Under the pieces are notes generated by a model, which was not told where the DNA came from, did no database searches, and was given only the letters and a program-made list of their open reading frames with translations. A DNA stretch of 64,000 nucleotides from Citrobacter koseri ATCC BAA-895 (GTDB taxonomy: Bacteria > Pseudomonadota > Gammaproteobacteria > Enterobacterales > Enterobacteriaceae): contig NC_009792.1 in the NCBI RefSeq assembly GCF_000018045.1, positions 868,001-932,000 of the forward strand. The letters are read 5' to 3'. Below, in pieces: positions 7,859-17,069 of the stretch; the first letter of the stretch is position 1; each line of letters begins with the position of its first letter. The position numbers and the translations under genes were made by a program.

Positions 7859-9103
7859 TTATTGTTTGATTTTCAGTGTGTAAATGTTTGAAAAATCAAT
7901 ATCCTCGCCTGTGATCAGGTTGATGATCTCGCCCTGATTCTTATAGAGCGTTGGGGGAATATTGATGCTGTTCTCCAGCGTGGTACGCGCCATATCTGCC
8001 ATAGCCTGGCGGCTGTTTTCCGTATAGTCCGTATTGCGGTCTTTTTTACCCGCACTGTTGGATGCCCATGCGCCAATATCGGGGATCATGCCGACCATTA
8101 ACGCGCCGCCGAACCGTTCCCAGAAGTGCGAATCAATCCAGCCATCAACGCCAGCCTCGCCCAGATCGCCAGCCGCGCTGGTATCAACCAACGGGATATC
8201 GAGATAAGGCGGCTGGCGGGTGCGTAGCTTCGTCGCAATGATGAATGCCCGCCCTTGCCCGTGCTTCATACCTTCTTCCGCTATGGCGCGGTAAAGTAAT
8301 GATGCCGTGGTGCCTTTCTCTATCAGCTTCGTGTTGCCGCTGGCGCTCCAGATGTCAGTAGTGACCGTGCAGCGAAGTTTCCCCGCCCGGTCAGATACAA
8401 AGCGGCGATCCAGTGAGCAGGGGATCGAGGTATTTTCCGGGATGTACAGGTCAGGGTTATAGGGTATGCGGCGCACTGGTGCGGGGCTTTGTCCCGGCGG
8501 CGGTGCGGCGGTATTTGTGGCCGCGCTGCTGTCCTGTTGTCCGGTGGTCGTTGCCGATGTCAGCGTCATTTCCTGCTGCCGGGTTTTTACCGGGTTCTGT
8601 GTGGTGGCCGAACCATCACGGCGAATAAGGAAGCTGGCTTTGTTGAGTTCTGGCGGGGCGGCCGGAGCCACCTGCCCTGTTCCCCCCGTGCTGCTCTGGC
8701 CGTTATCCTGTTGCTCTGGCTCTTCTTCGGCTGTATCGGTGGACATACCGAGATCGTTACGCTGCCGGTAATCGGTTTTGTTCGTCTGCGGGGCTGTGTC
8801 CTGTTTCTTTTCTTCCGTAGGCTGCCACAGGATATTGCGATAAACCCAGTTACCACCCCATGCCAGGAAGATAAGCGTGACCGCGACAATGGCAAGAAAG
8901 GCGGTTGCTTTGCCCCGTTTGCGCTTTTTCAGCTTGTTAACGGCGGGTTGTACCGGGTCTTTCTCTTCGTCGTCCTGCGCATTGAGAAGCTCGGCCTCCC
9001 TTTTAGCGCGGGCTTCCCGCTCAAGCGTGGCAATATCATCCTCAGCGTGTGCCGGGAATGCCTGCGCTTCATCCGGCACAGGCATTTTGTTTTCGTCGTT
9101 CAT
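7859..9103 (-). CDS. virB10: VirB10, T4SS core scaffold protein
   Basis: A 414-residue protein that spans the envelope and senses ATP use by VirB11 and VirD4. It shows a charged cytoplasmic N-terminus, one membrane helix (about residues 68-88, FLAIVAVTLIFLAWGG), a Pro/Gln/Thr-rich periplasmic linker and a C-terminal beta-barrel domain with ENTSIPCSLDRRFVSD and GTTASLLYR, typical of the VirB10/TrbI family. I chose the ATG at 9103 with AGGA 9 bases upstream; a GTG two codons earlier is possible. Confidence 0.93.
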   Translation of the reverse strand: MNDENKMPVPDEAQAFPAHAEDDIATLEREARAKREAELLNAQDDEEKDPVQPAVNKLKKRKRGKATAFLAIVAVTLIFLAWGGNWVYRNILWQPTEEKKQDTAPQTNKTDYRQRNDLGMSTDTAEEEPEQQDNGQSSTGGTGQVAPAAPPELNKASFLIRRDGSATTQNPVKTRQQEMTLTSATTTGQQDSSAATNTAAPPPGQSPAPVRRIPYNPDLYIPENTSIPCSLDRRFVSDRAGKLRCTVTTDIWSASGNTKLIEKGTTASLLYRAIAEEGMKHGQGRAFIIATKLRTRQPPYLDIPLVDTSAAGDLGEAGVDGWIDSHFWERFGGALMVGMIPDIGAWASNSAGKKDRNTDYTENSRQAMADMARTTLENSINIPPTLYKNQGEIINLITGEDIDFSNIYTLKIKQ

Positions 9104-9126
9104 ATGCACGTTTCCTTTTATAAAAA

Positions 9127-9144
9127 TATAAAAATATTTTTATA
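9127..9144. repeat. 18-bp perfect AT palindrome between virB9 and virB10
   Basis: An exact palindrome made only of A and T, directly after the virB9 stop in transcription order and just before the virB10 ribosome site. It may tune transcript stability or stoichiometry within the operon. Confidence 0.5.
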
Positions 9145-9146
9145 GG

Positions 9147-10055
9147 TTAATTGGATTCCGGTTTTTCCACTCTTTCCACCTGCCGGGATACGGTGGAACC
9201 ATCGGCGGCGTGTACCTTGCCAAATCCGCTATTTTCCAGACCCACAACGGCATTACCGGAACGCAGTACTAGGCGTGGCGTCACCTCCTGAATCACCAGT
9301 ACGGTGAAATCGCCTTTCTTCTGGATACTGCTGTTAACCACATGCTCTTTGCCGTTCAGCTCTTTGGTGACGGAAGGAATGGACTTAGACGGGGAGAAGC
9401 CCACGAACGTAAAGCGGCCATCGTCGTAAGCAAAATCGGGAACAATGTTGAAACTGCCTTTGCCCGGATATTTGGTGTAACTCCAGTTGCGGGGCGTCTG
9501 CGCCGAGTTCAGCGCTTTCTGGACGCTGGCCTGTTGCTGTTTCTGCTCCCACTCGCGCTGTCTGGCCGTCGCCTCCCGGCTCGCTTTGTCCCGTTCTTCG
9601 CCCGGATAGCGATAGCTCACCTGGAAAGCGGGTTGTTGTGCCGATTTATCATCGATGACGTTCAGCTCGACGTTGTACAGGCGCTTACTGGTGACAACCA
9701 GCATATTGGTATGCCAGTCCCGGCTGTTCGGGGGGATCACGACCTGCGTTGTGTTGCCATCTTCTCCGGGCGCTCCCTGCGTGAGCGCGACCGGGCGAAC
9801 GTTGACCCGGTTTGCATCCGGCGTGGCTTCCCACGCCTCATCAAAGCCAGGTTTGGCGCTTATGACCGCCTCATCGTTATCAAAGACTAGCGTTGTCATA
9901 AAGCCGGGTTTGGTGTTAACGACAGTGACGTTCTGCGGGTTATAGATAACCTGCTGCACGCGGGAGTCATAGCGGCTTGCCTGCGGTATGGCCGCAGCCC
10001 ATGCCGCGCCGCACATCATCAGTGCCAGTGCGGTAAACGTTAACTTTTTCATCAT
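9147..10055 (-). CDS. virB9: VirB9, outer-membrane core component
   Basis: A 302-residue periplasmic protein with a signal peptide (hydrophobic run then AWAAAIPQ). The N-terminal region has the VirB9/CagX beta-rich domain (SRYDSRVQQVIYNPQNV), and the C-terminal part has the NYSYT-like segment NWSYTKYPGKGSFNIVPDFAYDDGRFTFVGF, the part that contacts VirB7 and VirB10. The start overlaps the virB8 stop, so the two are translationally coupled. Length and order are normal. Confidence 0.93.
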   Translation of the reverse strand: MMKKLTFTALALMMCGAAWAAAIPQASRYDSRVQQVIYNPQNVTVVNTKPGFMTTLVFDNDEAVISAKPGFDEAWEATPDANRVNVRPVALTQGAPGEDGNTTQVVIPPNSRDWHTNMLVVTSKRLYNVELNVIDDKSAQQPAFQVSYRYPGEERDKASREATARQREWEQKQQQASVQKALNSAQTPRNWSYTKYPGKGSFNIVPDFAYDDGRFTFVGFSPSKSIPSVTKELNGKEHVVNSSIQKKGDFTVLVIQEVTPRLVLRSGNAVVGLENSGFGKVHAADGSTVSRQVERVEKPESN

Positions 10056-10735
10056 TCACCTCCCCGGATTTCGCGGTCGGTCTGCCAACTGGTGACGGTA
10101 AAGCCGAAGTAGTTGATCTCGCGTTCCGCATCGCTCATTTCCTTGTCAGGGTTAGAATGGAACGTGAACCGGGCATCCCAATATTCGTTGCGGGTGCTGT
10201 TATCAGCCAGACGGCGGATAATCTTCTTGTAGCGGATGGTGGCGACCCTATCAGGGGCTGTCGCATCGGTGATCTGGTTGGACAAGATCTCCACTTTCAC
10301 GGTGTGCGCCCCGTTCTTATAAACCTTGTCTGGGGCGTTTTTTCCGGCGTAAAGCGCCAGATAGTCATCGTTTACCTGGGGAGCGTTGTAGACTTGTACC
10401 GTCTCGTAGTCGTCCTGCAAAGAGGGATAGACATACCGCTCACGCACTTTGACGTAGTTTGCGGCCATCGCCTTTTGATAGGCTTCTGTTGCGGTCAGGC
10501 TGGTTTTCGATGTCCGGGTAACGTGTTCCACCCGTCCTGTGTGGTTATCCAAGGTATACAGCTCAACGTCCGTCTGTTTCAGCGGCAACATCACGACCAC
10601 GGCGACGAGCGCCAGTACCGCAATCAGCAGACCCATACCGCCAACAACAAAACCGGCTTTTGTGGCGCGTTTATCCCGCTCAATCATTTGCTGCTCAAAA
10701 GTGCGGGATTCAGCTATTAATTTCTGTTCACTCAT
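10052..10735 (-). CDS. virB8: VirB8, inner-membrane T4SS assembly protein
   Basis: A 227-residue bitopic protein with a short cytoplasmic N-terminus, one membrane helix at about residues 30-52, and a periplasmic NTF2-like domain. The segments KVRERYVYP and ARFTFHSNPDKEMSDAEREINYFGFTVTSWQTD are typical of VirB8, which nucleates assembly of the core complex. It overlaps the end of virB7 by 8 bases. Confidence 0.92.
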   Translation of the reverse strand: MSEQKLIAESRTFEQQMIERDKRATKAGFVVGGMGLLIAVLALVAVVVMLPLKQTDVELYTLDNHTGRVEHVTRTSKTSLTATEAYQKAMAANYVKVRERYVYPSLQDDYETVQVYNAPQVNDDYLALYAGKNAPDKVYKNGAHTVKVEILSNQITDATAPDRVATIRYKKIIRRLADNSTRNEYWDARFTFHSNPDKEMSDAEREINYFGFTVTSWQTDREIRGGE

Positions 10736-10865
10736 GACTGTTTAACTCCGCCATAATTTGAGGGGTGTTTACGGGTTCTCCCTTACCGCTAAAGGCAGAG
10801 GGAGGCGTGTTCTGGGCGCAGCCAGAAAGCGCGCACAGCAAAGCCAGCGCAATCAAGCGTTTCAT
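10728..10865 (-). CDS. virB7: VirB7, small outer-membrane lipoprotein
   Basis: A 45-residue lipoprotein in the right place between virB8 and virB6. It starts MKRLIALALLCALSGCAQ, with a lipobox LSGC whose Cys is residue 16, and continues with a short Pro-rich mature part. VirB7 anchors VirB9 in the outer membrane. The ATG at 10865 is preceded by GGAAATC in a modest ribosome site. The stop lies inside virB8, so the two genes overlap. Confidence 0.85.
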   Translation of the reverse strand: MKRLIALALLCALSGCAQNTPPSAFSGKGEPVNTPQIMAELNSHE

Positions 10866-10891
10866 CAATGATTTCCTCAACTAAATTAGAT

Positions 10892-10919
10892 ATATGAAAA
10901 TATAATTATATTTTCATAT
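10892..10919. repeat. 28-bp perfect AT-rich palindrome between virB6 and virB7
   Basis: An exact palindrome of 28 bases, nearly all A and T, lies in the 91-base gap after virB6. It could fold as a hairpin in the transcript or bind a regulator. No strong U-tract follows on the minus strand. Confidence 0.6.
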
Positions 10920-10956
10920 GATGATATTTCGGGGGGATGGACGGGAGACGTCTGGC

Positions 10957-12030
10957 CTAGCTGTTGAACTTCTTAACCGCGGATTCTCTCGACTGTGCCA
11001 GCCTCCGCGCTTCGTTCCGGGCTATCATCTGCTCAATCGCGTACTTCCGCGCTTTAGATGCGTTATAGCCTAACTCACCTCCGGGCTTGCCGGGCTTACC
11101 TGCATTCGCATCCTTCCAGCCCTGAATGTTGTCCTGGGCGGAACGTTTGGTTTCTTTAACTGCACCCCCGGCTAGCTTCCCGGCACCAAAAGCAGCCGCA
11201 CCGATACCTACAGCGGCCAGCCCCTGCATGGATACGGTAGCGCTTGCCCCGGCCAGAGCTGCGGCTACCTTAGCGGAAATATACACCAGTATTGCAGCGA
11301 AAATACCTGCAAGGCAGACTTGAGCACCAAGTTCAACAATTGTTGAACTGTCTGCTACCTTCGTCGCCTTATTAAGAACGAGATTCAAGTAATTCACTAC
11401 AATTCTCAATGAGAGAGCGGCAAATAGAATTGTTAATATTCCTGCAAATATATTTTGCAACCAGTTATTGAACATGGGGCGGAGGAAACCATACATAAGG
11501 CAGAATATGAAAATAGGTGCAGTTATTCCTAATAGTAGAATCATTACTTCGGCAACCATTGAAACAAAGCCCGCTAGAATCATAAGTGCGAATATTCCAA
11601 GCCATACACAAAATTGAGCAGTCATTCCCTCATCTTTTACATATGTAGAATTATCCATGTCATGTAGCGTTTTCCCTAACACTTTAGCCTTATTCCATAG
11701 GGTGTCTAATAACTGCCATATATTATCACTACCAGAAAAACCCTCCTTTATTCCGTTTATGGCATCAATAACGCCATCGAGGTAGCCGCCTAAATTAGCC
11801 ACAAAGGACAGGATGATCGCCATCCTCATGATGTCCCACATCGTGTCTTCCATAGGCGTAGATAGCTTACCAGCCAAAGTCTGGTATCCACGCCACATGA
11901 TGTAGATGGTAGCTGACGCTGCTGCCAGCCCCATCATCATAGAAGAGTACGACATCATCAATCCCTTTGTGGCGTCTGTAATTCCTCCTATCAGGTATTT
12001 TTCAACCCCAACAAAAAGACCGCCACTCAT
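10957..12030 (-). CDS. virB6: VirB6, polytopic inner-membrane channel protein
   Basis: A 357-residue TrbL/VirB6-family protein with about six to eight hydrophobic segments through residue 270, then a charged C-terminal tail rich in Ala, Lys and Arg. VirB6 forms part of the inner-membrane channel. GGAG precedes the ATG; this ribosome site is supplied by the last codons of eexN (LEE-stop). The virB6-virB7 gap has a long palindrome. Confidence 0.92.
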   Translation of the reverse strand: MSGGLFVGVEKYLIGGITDATKGLMMSYSSMMMGLAAASATIYIMWRGYQTLAGKLSTPMEDTMWDIMRMAIILSFVANLGGYLDGVIDAINGIKEGFSGSDNIWQLLDTLWNKAKVLGKTLHDMDNSTYVKDEGMTAQFCVWLGIFALMILAGFVSMVAEVMILLLGITAPIFIFCLMYGFLRPMFNNWLQNIFAGILTILFAALSLRIVVNYLNLVLNKATKVADSSTIVELGAQVCLAGIFAAILVYISAKVAAALAGASATVSMQGLAAVGIGAAAFGAGKLAGGAVKETKRSAQDNIQGWKDANAGKPGKPGGELGYNASKARKYAIEQMIARNEARRLAQSRESAVKKFNS

Positions 12031-12033
12031 ATA

Positions 12034-12276
12034 TTACTCCTCTAAATTATTTAAGTCTGGAGTTGGTGCGTTTAGCTGCTTGATTTGATAGTGGGCTTCA
12101 TTTGCATTCTTGCAATTTTCAGAAGCGTCACCACTCTTTTGGCACTTTTCATAAACTAGTTTTAATTCGTCAGGGTGATCCCTATACCATTTTGTTGTTT
12201 TAGCTTCCTCTTTGCATCCAACAATAGAAAAGCACAGGGTGATCGTCGAAATTAAAATAATTTTTTTTGATAACAT
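12034..12276 (-). CDS. eexN: EexN-family entry-exclusion lipoprotein
   Basis: An 80-residue lipoprotein with a signal peptide and lipobox IVGC (Cys21), followed by the EexN-type segment TTKWYRDHPDELKLVYEKCQKSG and ENCKNANEA. EexN proteins sit in the envelope of a donor and block entry of a second copy of the same element. The location between virB5 and virB6 is the usual one. Its C-terminus QLNAPTPDLNNLEE copies the end of VirB5 (see findings). GAGG lies before the ATG. Confidence 0.85.
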   Translation of the reverse strand: MLSKKIILISTITLCFSIVGCKEEAKTTKWYRDHPDELKLVYEKCQKSGDASENCKNANEAHYQIKQLNAPTPDLNNLEE

Positions 12277-12283
12277 AAATACC

Positions 12284-12991
12284 TCATAAATTATTAAGGT
12301 CAGCAGTTGGCGCGTTTAACTGCTGCTGATTCCACTGCTTAACACGCTCCGCTTCTAGCGCATTTTCGCGCTTCTCTGCTGCTTTCACGCTCATTTCCCA
12401 TTGGGTGGTAAGCGTGTTCAGCATGACAGATTTTAGCTGAATACTGTTTGCAAGGTCTTGAGATTCTTTCGAATCTTTGGCTAACGCTACCCTGTTGGAG
12501 AGACTGTTTATTTCCCCCAGGGTCTGGCTTACCTGGTTCTGAACCTCGTCGGTTTGCTCAAGCTGGATAGCCTTGTTGATGACCTGCTGCTTGCATACGT
12601 TGGCATAACTCCCCGATTGCGCAGTGTTGCAGGTGTCGAAAATTTTATACTTCTCGTACAACGCATCGAACTGCCCGGAGGAACCGCCGGAGAGAAGCAG
12701 GTCATTCAGTGCCTGTCCGGGCTTACGCAGCTTTTCAAGGTCAGCTTTCAGGCCTTTGGCCTGGTCAACAAAATCAGCAATATCACGAACGCCAGTGGCC
12801 GTCGCCAGTTGGTCTTTATATGCCTGTATTTGTGACTGGTAGTGTCTGGCCGTTTCCATCCAGCGTTTTAACTCCTGCGCCCACTGCACGTCCCGCATAG
12901 GGTCAGCATCAACAGCGACGGGAATACCAGCATGAGCCAGTGGGCTTGCAATGACGCAAGCCAGAATAAGAGTACGAAAGCGAGTTTTCAT
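12284..12991 (-). CDS. virB5: VirB5, minor pilus protein
   Basis: A 235-residue exported protein with a signal peptide cut near AHAG and a long helical body typical of VirB5/TraC. The body includes WAQELKRWMETARHYQSQIQ near the mature N-terminus and a Cys pair (FDTCNTAQSGSYANVCKQQ). VirB5 sits at the pilus tip and helps recipient contact. AGGAG precedes the ATG at 12991. The stop is followed at once by the eexN ribosome site. The last twelve residues recur in EexN. Confidence 0.9.
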   Translation of the reverse strand: MKTRFRTLILACVIASPLAHAGIPVAVDADPMRDVQWAQELKRWMETARHYQSQIQAYKDQLATATGVRDIADFVDQAKGLKADLEKLRKPGQALNDLLLSGGSSGQFDALYEKYKIFDTCNTAQSGSYANVCKQQVINKAIQLEQTDEVQNQVSQTLGEINSLSNRVALAKDSKESQDLANSIQLKSVMLNTLTTQWEMSVKAAEKRENALEAERVKQWNQQQLNAPTADLNNL

Positions 12992-13008
12992 CGTATATCT
13001 CCTTTGGG

Positions 13009-15747
13009 TCAGAGCGCTTTAGCCAGGTAGGTATCGAGCCATTCATGAGGCTGCATTCCTTCCCGGTAAATCGATTCGAATATTTCGAGGTTGGGGGCAT
13101 CGCCGCTCATGACTTTGGTGTATCTGCCGATACCCGACAGGTCGAGCGTGACACGAGCGGCAAAACGTTTGGTATCGCCGCGCTTGAACTGATTTTTCAC
13201 CACAACATACTGGCGGGCTTGCGGGTCAAGCCCTTTCACCACGTCGAACACTTCCGGTTCAAACTTCATACCGTCAACATAGTGTGCGCGGTCGGCGTTG
13301 GGGTTCGCCGCCAGAATCTGTGTCCCGCACTGCTCAATCACTGCCGGGGCGATATCATCTTTGATGATCTCTGCCGGGGATTGAGTACCGACGACCAGCA
13401 TCCCGTTCAGCTTACGGATGGTTTTCAGCTTGTTATAAGCAAAGTCCTTAAACACCGGGTCGCGTAACCACTTCCAGAATTCATCCATGAAAATGACCAG
13501 GCGTCGCCCGTCAAGCAGGCTGGTAATGCGGTACAGCAGATAAAACGAGATTGGCGCACATACGCTTGCATCGTCCAGGAACTCCGTTCCGTCGATGCCG
13601 AAGTTATCGCAGTTGCTGATATCGAACGTGTCAGACTCGTTATCAAACACCCAGCCGAACTCACCGCCCTGCGCCCACTGTGACAACCGAATGCTAAGGC
13701 CGTTTTCCTGGGCTTCTTTCGTAGCCGGCTCAGGCAAATTTTCCAGCATTCGGGTAATGCCGTAGACGCGATATTGCGGCTCGTCATTCATCACAGCATT
13801 GACCGCATCACTCAGACGTCGTTCATCGCGTGGGGAGATCGTCGAGCCGTTACGGGTACAAAGGATTTTCATCAGTTGCTTGATGAAATTGATATTGCGT
13901 TTGGTTGCTGGCAACGAGAACGGGTTCCACCCTGTAGACTCACCACTGATAACCCGATAGTAACGGCCACCCAGCGCCCGGATGTTCATCTCTGCGCCCC
14001 GGTCTTTATCGAGGTAAACGGTTGTCAGCCGTTTGGTTTTGGCATCCGGGGAGAAGCTATCCTCGCGCCCGTATTTCTGCTGCATGATCTCAAAGAACGT
14101 CATCAACATGGTTTTACCCGAACCGTTCGTACCGAGGATGCAGGTACTGGCCGGGTTCTTCTCGTTGAATTCGTCCTTATCTGCCAGTGTGTTATGCAGG
14201 TTGATATAGTAGCCATCGCCTGACGGGGTGCGCAGTAAAGCCATCGCATCCCCCCAGGGGGCTTTATCGCGCTTGCCCGGATAGAAATTATGGAGCGCGG
14301 CCAGCTCCACAAAGTTCTGGCTACTCAGCTCCCCTTTACGTGGCCTCAGGTTGTAGTTGCCTGGCAGTTGCGCCATATACGCCGCTGAAAGCGATATTTC
14401 TGCCGGAACAGGCGTTATCCCTATGTTGTTCAGCGCGTTACTGATTTCATTCGTATCAGCAACCAGGCTTTCCAGCGACGGGGAATACACCATGATGGAA
14501 AAATGGTGCTTGCCGTAAGCGATTTTCCCCGATGTCAGCAGGTCAAGCGCCACATCCAGATCCAGCCGCTGGGAAACAGCATCGTCGTCGGCACTCATCA
14601 AAAGGCGACGGGTACGCTTAATGGCTTTCTTCGCTTCCTCGCGTGACATGCAGGTATAGGACTGCGTGATCACGTAATCGCAGGGGGCGTAAAGAAGGGA
14701 GTCCATCATCCCCGTGGCGGTCTCTTCGGAGAACTCTTTAACCTCCAGCCCCCGGAAATATTGCGTACCGTTGGCGTGGTTTATCTGCCCGGATTCAGCC
14801 GAAAAGAACAACGCCGCCGCCCCCATCACGTCATAGGCCGGGGTACGGGTGACGCGCACTTTTCGCCACTGGTGCGTTAGCAGATATTCATAGAAAGCCA
14901 GTTGCGACGAAAACACCGCGTTTCCTTCGGTAAACGTACCGAGAGGTCGCGCACCATAGCGCGACAGCGCGGTATCGAGCGTGCTTTTTATTTCCAGCAT
15001 TTCCAGCAAAGCACCGTCCAGCTCCTTTAGTTTCTGGCTGTCTTTCATCCGTTTGCGTTCTGCTTTTTCAAGGCTGACAAACGGGCGATAGCAGACCGTC
15101 AGGAACAGGCGGTTGCGCCGGAACAGACCGACAGAAGCGTAGTAAAGACGGCTAACTTCATCGGCATACGGGTTGCCGGAATCTTTATGAAGATTGTCGG
15201 TAAACGTATTGCGGTCGTTATGGATATAGAAAGTAACTGGCATACCTTCGAATGAGCGGATTAGCCCGTGTAACTGGTTCGTCCCGAACTGGAGCGACTC
15301 GTCAGACTCGCAGTCGAACGGCGTTCCCATCAATTCCCAGGTGCAGTACAGATCGCTCTTAGGGGAACGAACCACATGCTGATGAATGTGCGATGAGTAC
15401 GGGATGTACTTCTTGATGGTGGCACACTGATTTAGTTTCATGGCGTCGAGAAACTCCTTGATATCAACATCATCATGCTCAACGGGCATAAATGTTGTTG
15501 CGCCAAATAAACGGTTTGCTACCGGCTTTCCCTTCGCTCTCAGCCATACGGCAATCAGATTGAACCGCATCGGTTCATTTCTGGTAAGGGACTTCATCAC
15601 CAGAAATTGCACAGGAAGTAAGAACAGGAGAGCGACGGAAGTCCAGATAGCAACGATGATGGTTACACCCGTGACAGCCAGCAGGGGCACCATTGGCACC
15701 CCCCACAGCGCCGCCGGGCGTTTCATTGCCTTGAGCAGCTTTGCCAT
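13009..15747 (-). CDS. virB4: VirB3-VirB4 fusion, pilus-assembly ATPase
   Basis: A 912-residue protein. The first about 90 residues hold two membrane segments and look like VirB3 (WGVPMVPLLAVTGVTIIV, then FLLPVQFLVM), fused to a complete VirB4 ATPase. The Walker A motif GTNGSGKTMLM lies near residue 545 and a Walker B motif LVIFMDEFW near 760. VirB4 powers pilin extraction and pilus growth at the inner membrane. No separate virB3 exists between virB2 and this gene, which agrees with a fusion as seen in several MPF-T systems. Confidence 0.93.
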   Translation of the reverse strand: MAKLLKAMKRPAALWGVPMVPLLAVTGVTIIVAIWTSVALLFLLPVQFLVMKSLTRNEPMRFNLIAVWLRAKGKPVANRLFGATTFMPVEHDDVDIKEFLDAMKLNQCATIKKYIPYSSHIHQHVVRSPKSDLYCTWELMGTPFDCESDESLQFGTNQLHGLIRSFEGMPVTFYIHNDRNTFTDNLHKDSGNPYADEVSRLYYASVGLFRRNRLFLTVCYRPFVSLEKAERKRMKDSQKLKELDGALLEMLEIKSTLDTALSRYGARPLGTFTEGNAVFSSQLAFYEYLLTHQWRKVRVTRTPAYDVMGAAALFFSAESGQINHANGTQYFRGLEVKEFSEETATGMMDSLLYAPCDYVITQSYTCMSREEAKKAIKRTRRLLMSADDDAVSQRLDLDVALDLLTSGKIAYGKHHFSIMVYSPSLESLVADTNEISNALNNIGITPVPAEISLSAAYMAQLPGNYNLRPRKGELSSQNFVELAALHNFYPGKRDKAPWGDAMALLRTPSGDGYYINLHNTLADKDEFNEKNPASTCILGTNGSGKTMLMTFFEIMQQKYGREDSFSPDAKTKRLTTVYLDKDRGAEMNIRALGGRYYRVISGESTGWNPFSLPATKRNINFIKQLMKILCTRNGSTISPRDERRLSDAVNAVMNDEPQYRVYGITRMLENLPEPATKEAQENGLSIRLSQWAQGGEFGWVFDNESDTFDISNCDNFGIDGTEFLDDASVCAPISFYLLYRITSLLDGRRLVIFMDEFWKWLRDPVFKDFAYNKLKTIRKLNGMLVVGTQSPAEIIKDDIAPAVIEQCGTQILAANPNADRAHYVDGMKFEPEVFDVVKGLDPQARQYVVVKNQFKRGDTKRFAARVTLDLSGIGRYTKVMSGDAPNLEIFESIYREGMQPHEWLDTYLAKAL

Positions 15748-15759
15748 ATGTTCAGCCTC

Positions 15760-16053
15760 TTAGCTCATCAGCAGAGCGCCGATTTCACTGCCTCCGCCAA
15801 TTAAAATGCCGCCAATGATGATGTAGCCGCACTGCGACAGGCTCTCGCCTTTCCACAGGGTCTTATAGCCAATCCAGATCACGGCCACGGTGATCGTGAT
15901 TGCCGCCAGACCATGCAGCCCGGTTGACACTTTTTGCATGACAGTATTTGCCCGCTGAAATCCGTCGGCCAGTGCCGGGGTTGCAGAAAAAGTCGTCAGC
16001 GTACAGGCCGAAACGGGGGGGACCACAGCTTTTAGCTTGCGGAAAAGTATCAT
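15760..16053 (-). CDS. virB2: VirB2, major pilin
   Basis: A 97-residue prepilin with a long basic signal region and two hydrophobic helices, about residues 45-65 and 75-95, as in VirB2/TrbC pilins. The cleavage is probably near PALADG. The mature subunit polymerises into the conjugative pilus. The ATG overlaps the virB1 stop, and virB4 follows after 12 bases. Confidence 0.88.
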   Translation of the reverse strand: MILFRKLKAVVPPVSACTLTTFSATPALADGFQRANTVMQKVSTGLHGLAAITITVAVIWIGYKTLWKGESLSQCGYIIIGGILIGGGSEIGALLMS

Positions 16054-16763
16054 TATTCCTCCTCCTCACGGGGTGACAGGGAGAAACTCCGGCGCACTGA
16101 CGGCGCGGAGAACGGTGCGATGAAGATTTTTTCTTGGCGGAGTTTCGCAGGGACGCCACGGACGACGACTCCGGGCCAGATCACGTGGTGACGGGATGAG
16201 TCACTGGCAGGGGCGGTTTTCAGGGGAACGGCAACTGATGATTTGTCCTCACGGGTTCCGGGGACCGCATAGCGGGATGATCCCGGCGGATAACCGATTC
16301 GCTGGATATAGCTCGTTCCGGAAAACGCCGTTTCAGGTTGTTGCCCGGTACTGAAATTGCCGGAATAATAACAACTCAGCGCCCTTTTCAGCGTGCCGCC
16401 GCGCCGGTAGCAGTCTCTGAGAATGTGTTCGAAGACGGACAGATTGGTACAGGGATCAAGTAGCTCTGTGGCGGACACACCATAATGGCGGAAATTGGTG
16501 CTGGTGATTTGCATCAGCCCGACAGAGTAACGGCGATCCTGTGCTGACAGGCGACGGAGAATATGCTCTGCATCTCCCCGGCTGGCTGGCAGGTGAGAAA
16601 TAATGTGTTGATCGCCGAAAGAGGGGCCGGCCTTCGGGACAATCTCAGCGATGGCATAAGGGTTAAAACCGGATTCCACCCGTGCCACGTCGAATGCCGT
16701 GGACGGATGAATGCTGGCGGCGCACTGCATGGCTATCGCCAGAAAGGCTGTGGTGGAAAGCAT
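16053..16763 (-). CDS. virB1: VirB1, lytic transglycosylase
   Basis: A 236-residue SLT-type transglycosylase that opens the peptidoglycan for the T4SS. After a signal peptide (LSTTAFLAIAMQCAA) the segment AFDVARVESGFNPYAI carries the catalytic Glu, and YSVGLMQITSTNFRHYG is the family motif. I chose the ATG at 16763 because GAGG lies 5 bases upstream; a TTG six codons earlier is possible. The C-terminal 60 residues are a low-complexity Pro/Arg/Ser extension. Confidence 0.9.
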   Translation of the reverse strand: MLSTTAFLAIAMQCAASIHPSTAFDVARVESGFNPYAIAEIVPKAGPSFGDQHIISHLPASRGDAEHILRRLSAQDRRYSVGLMQITSTNFRHYGVSATELLDPCTNLSVFEHILRDCYRRGGTLKRALSCYYSGNFSTGQQPETAFSGTSYIQRIGYPPGSSRYAVPGTREDKSSVAVPLKTAPASDSSRHHVIWPGVVVRGVPAKLRQEKIFIAPFSAPSVRRSFSLSPREEEE

Positions 16764-16835
16764 GGTGACCTCAGTAAACAAGTGACATGCAGGGTCTGCT
16801 GATACTGCATGCTGTGGGAACAGAATTAAGGGTGG

Positions 16836-17069
16836 TTACGACACGGTTTCGATGGGGCCCGTATTCTGTGGTGGATTATTTTCCTCCCGGGGCTCAAGCA
16901 GGACCAGTTTGCCGGAAACGGCAATACCGGGCGTCAGGACAATATTCAGACCGGATTTACCGTGGTGGGGAAAGGCGACTCCGACCTTTGTCCACCAGGT
17001 ATTTTTCTCACCCTGAGAGTCCGGATGACTTTCCTGGGCAACATACGCGTAATAAACAGGCTTTCTCAT
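16836..17069 (-). CDS. Unknown 77-residue protein, first gene of the virB operon
   Basis: A small soluble protein without signal or membrane segment. The segment WWTKVGVAFPHHGKSGLNIVLTPGIAVSGKLVLLEP resembles small uncharacterised proteins found on conjugative plasmids and ICEs, but I cannot name the family. CGAGGA precedes the ATG. It lies 72 bases before virB1 in the same direction and would be the first translated product of the transfer operon. Confidence 0.6.
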   Translation of the reverse strand: MRKPVYYAYVAQESHPDSQGEKNTWWTKVGVAFPHHGKSGLNIVLTPGIAVSGKLVLLEPREENNPPQNTGPIETVS

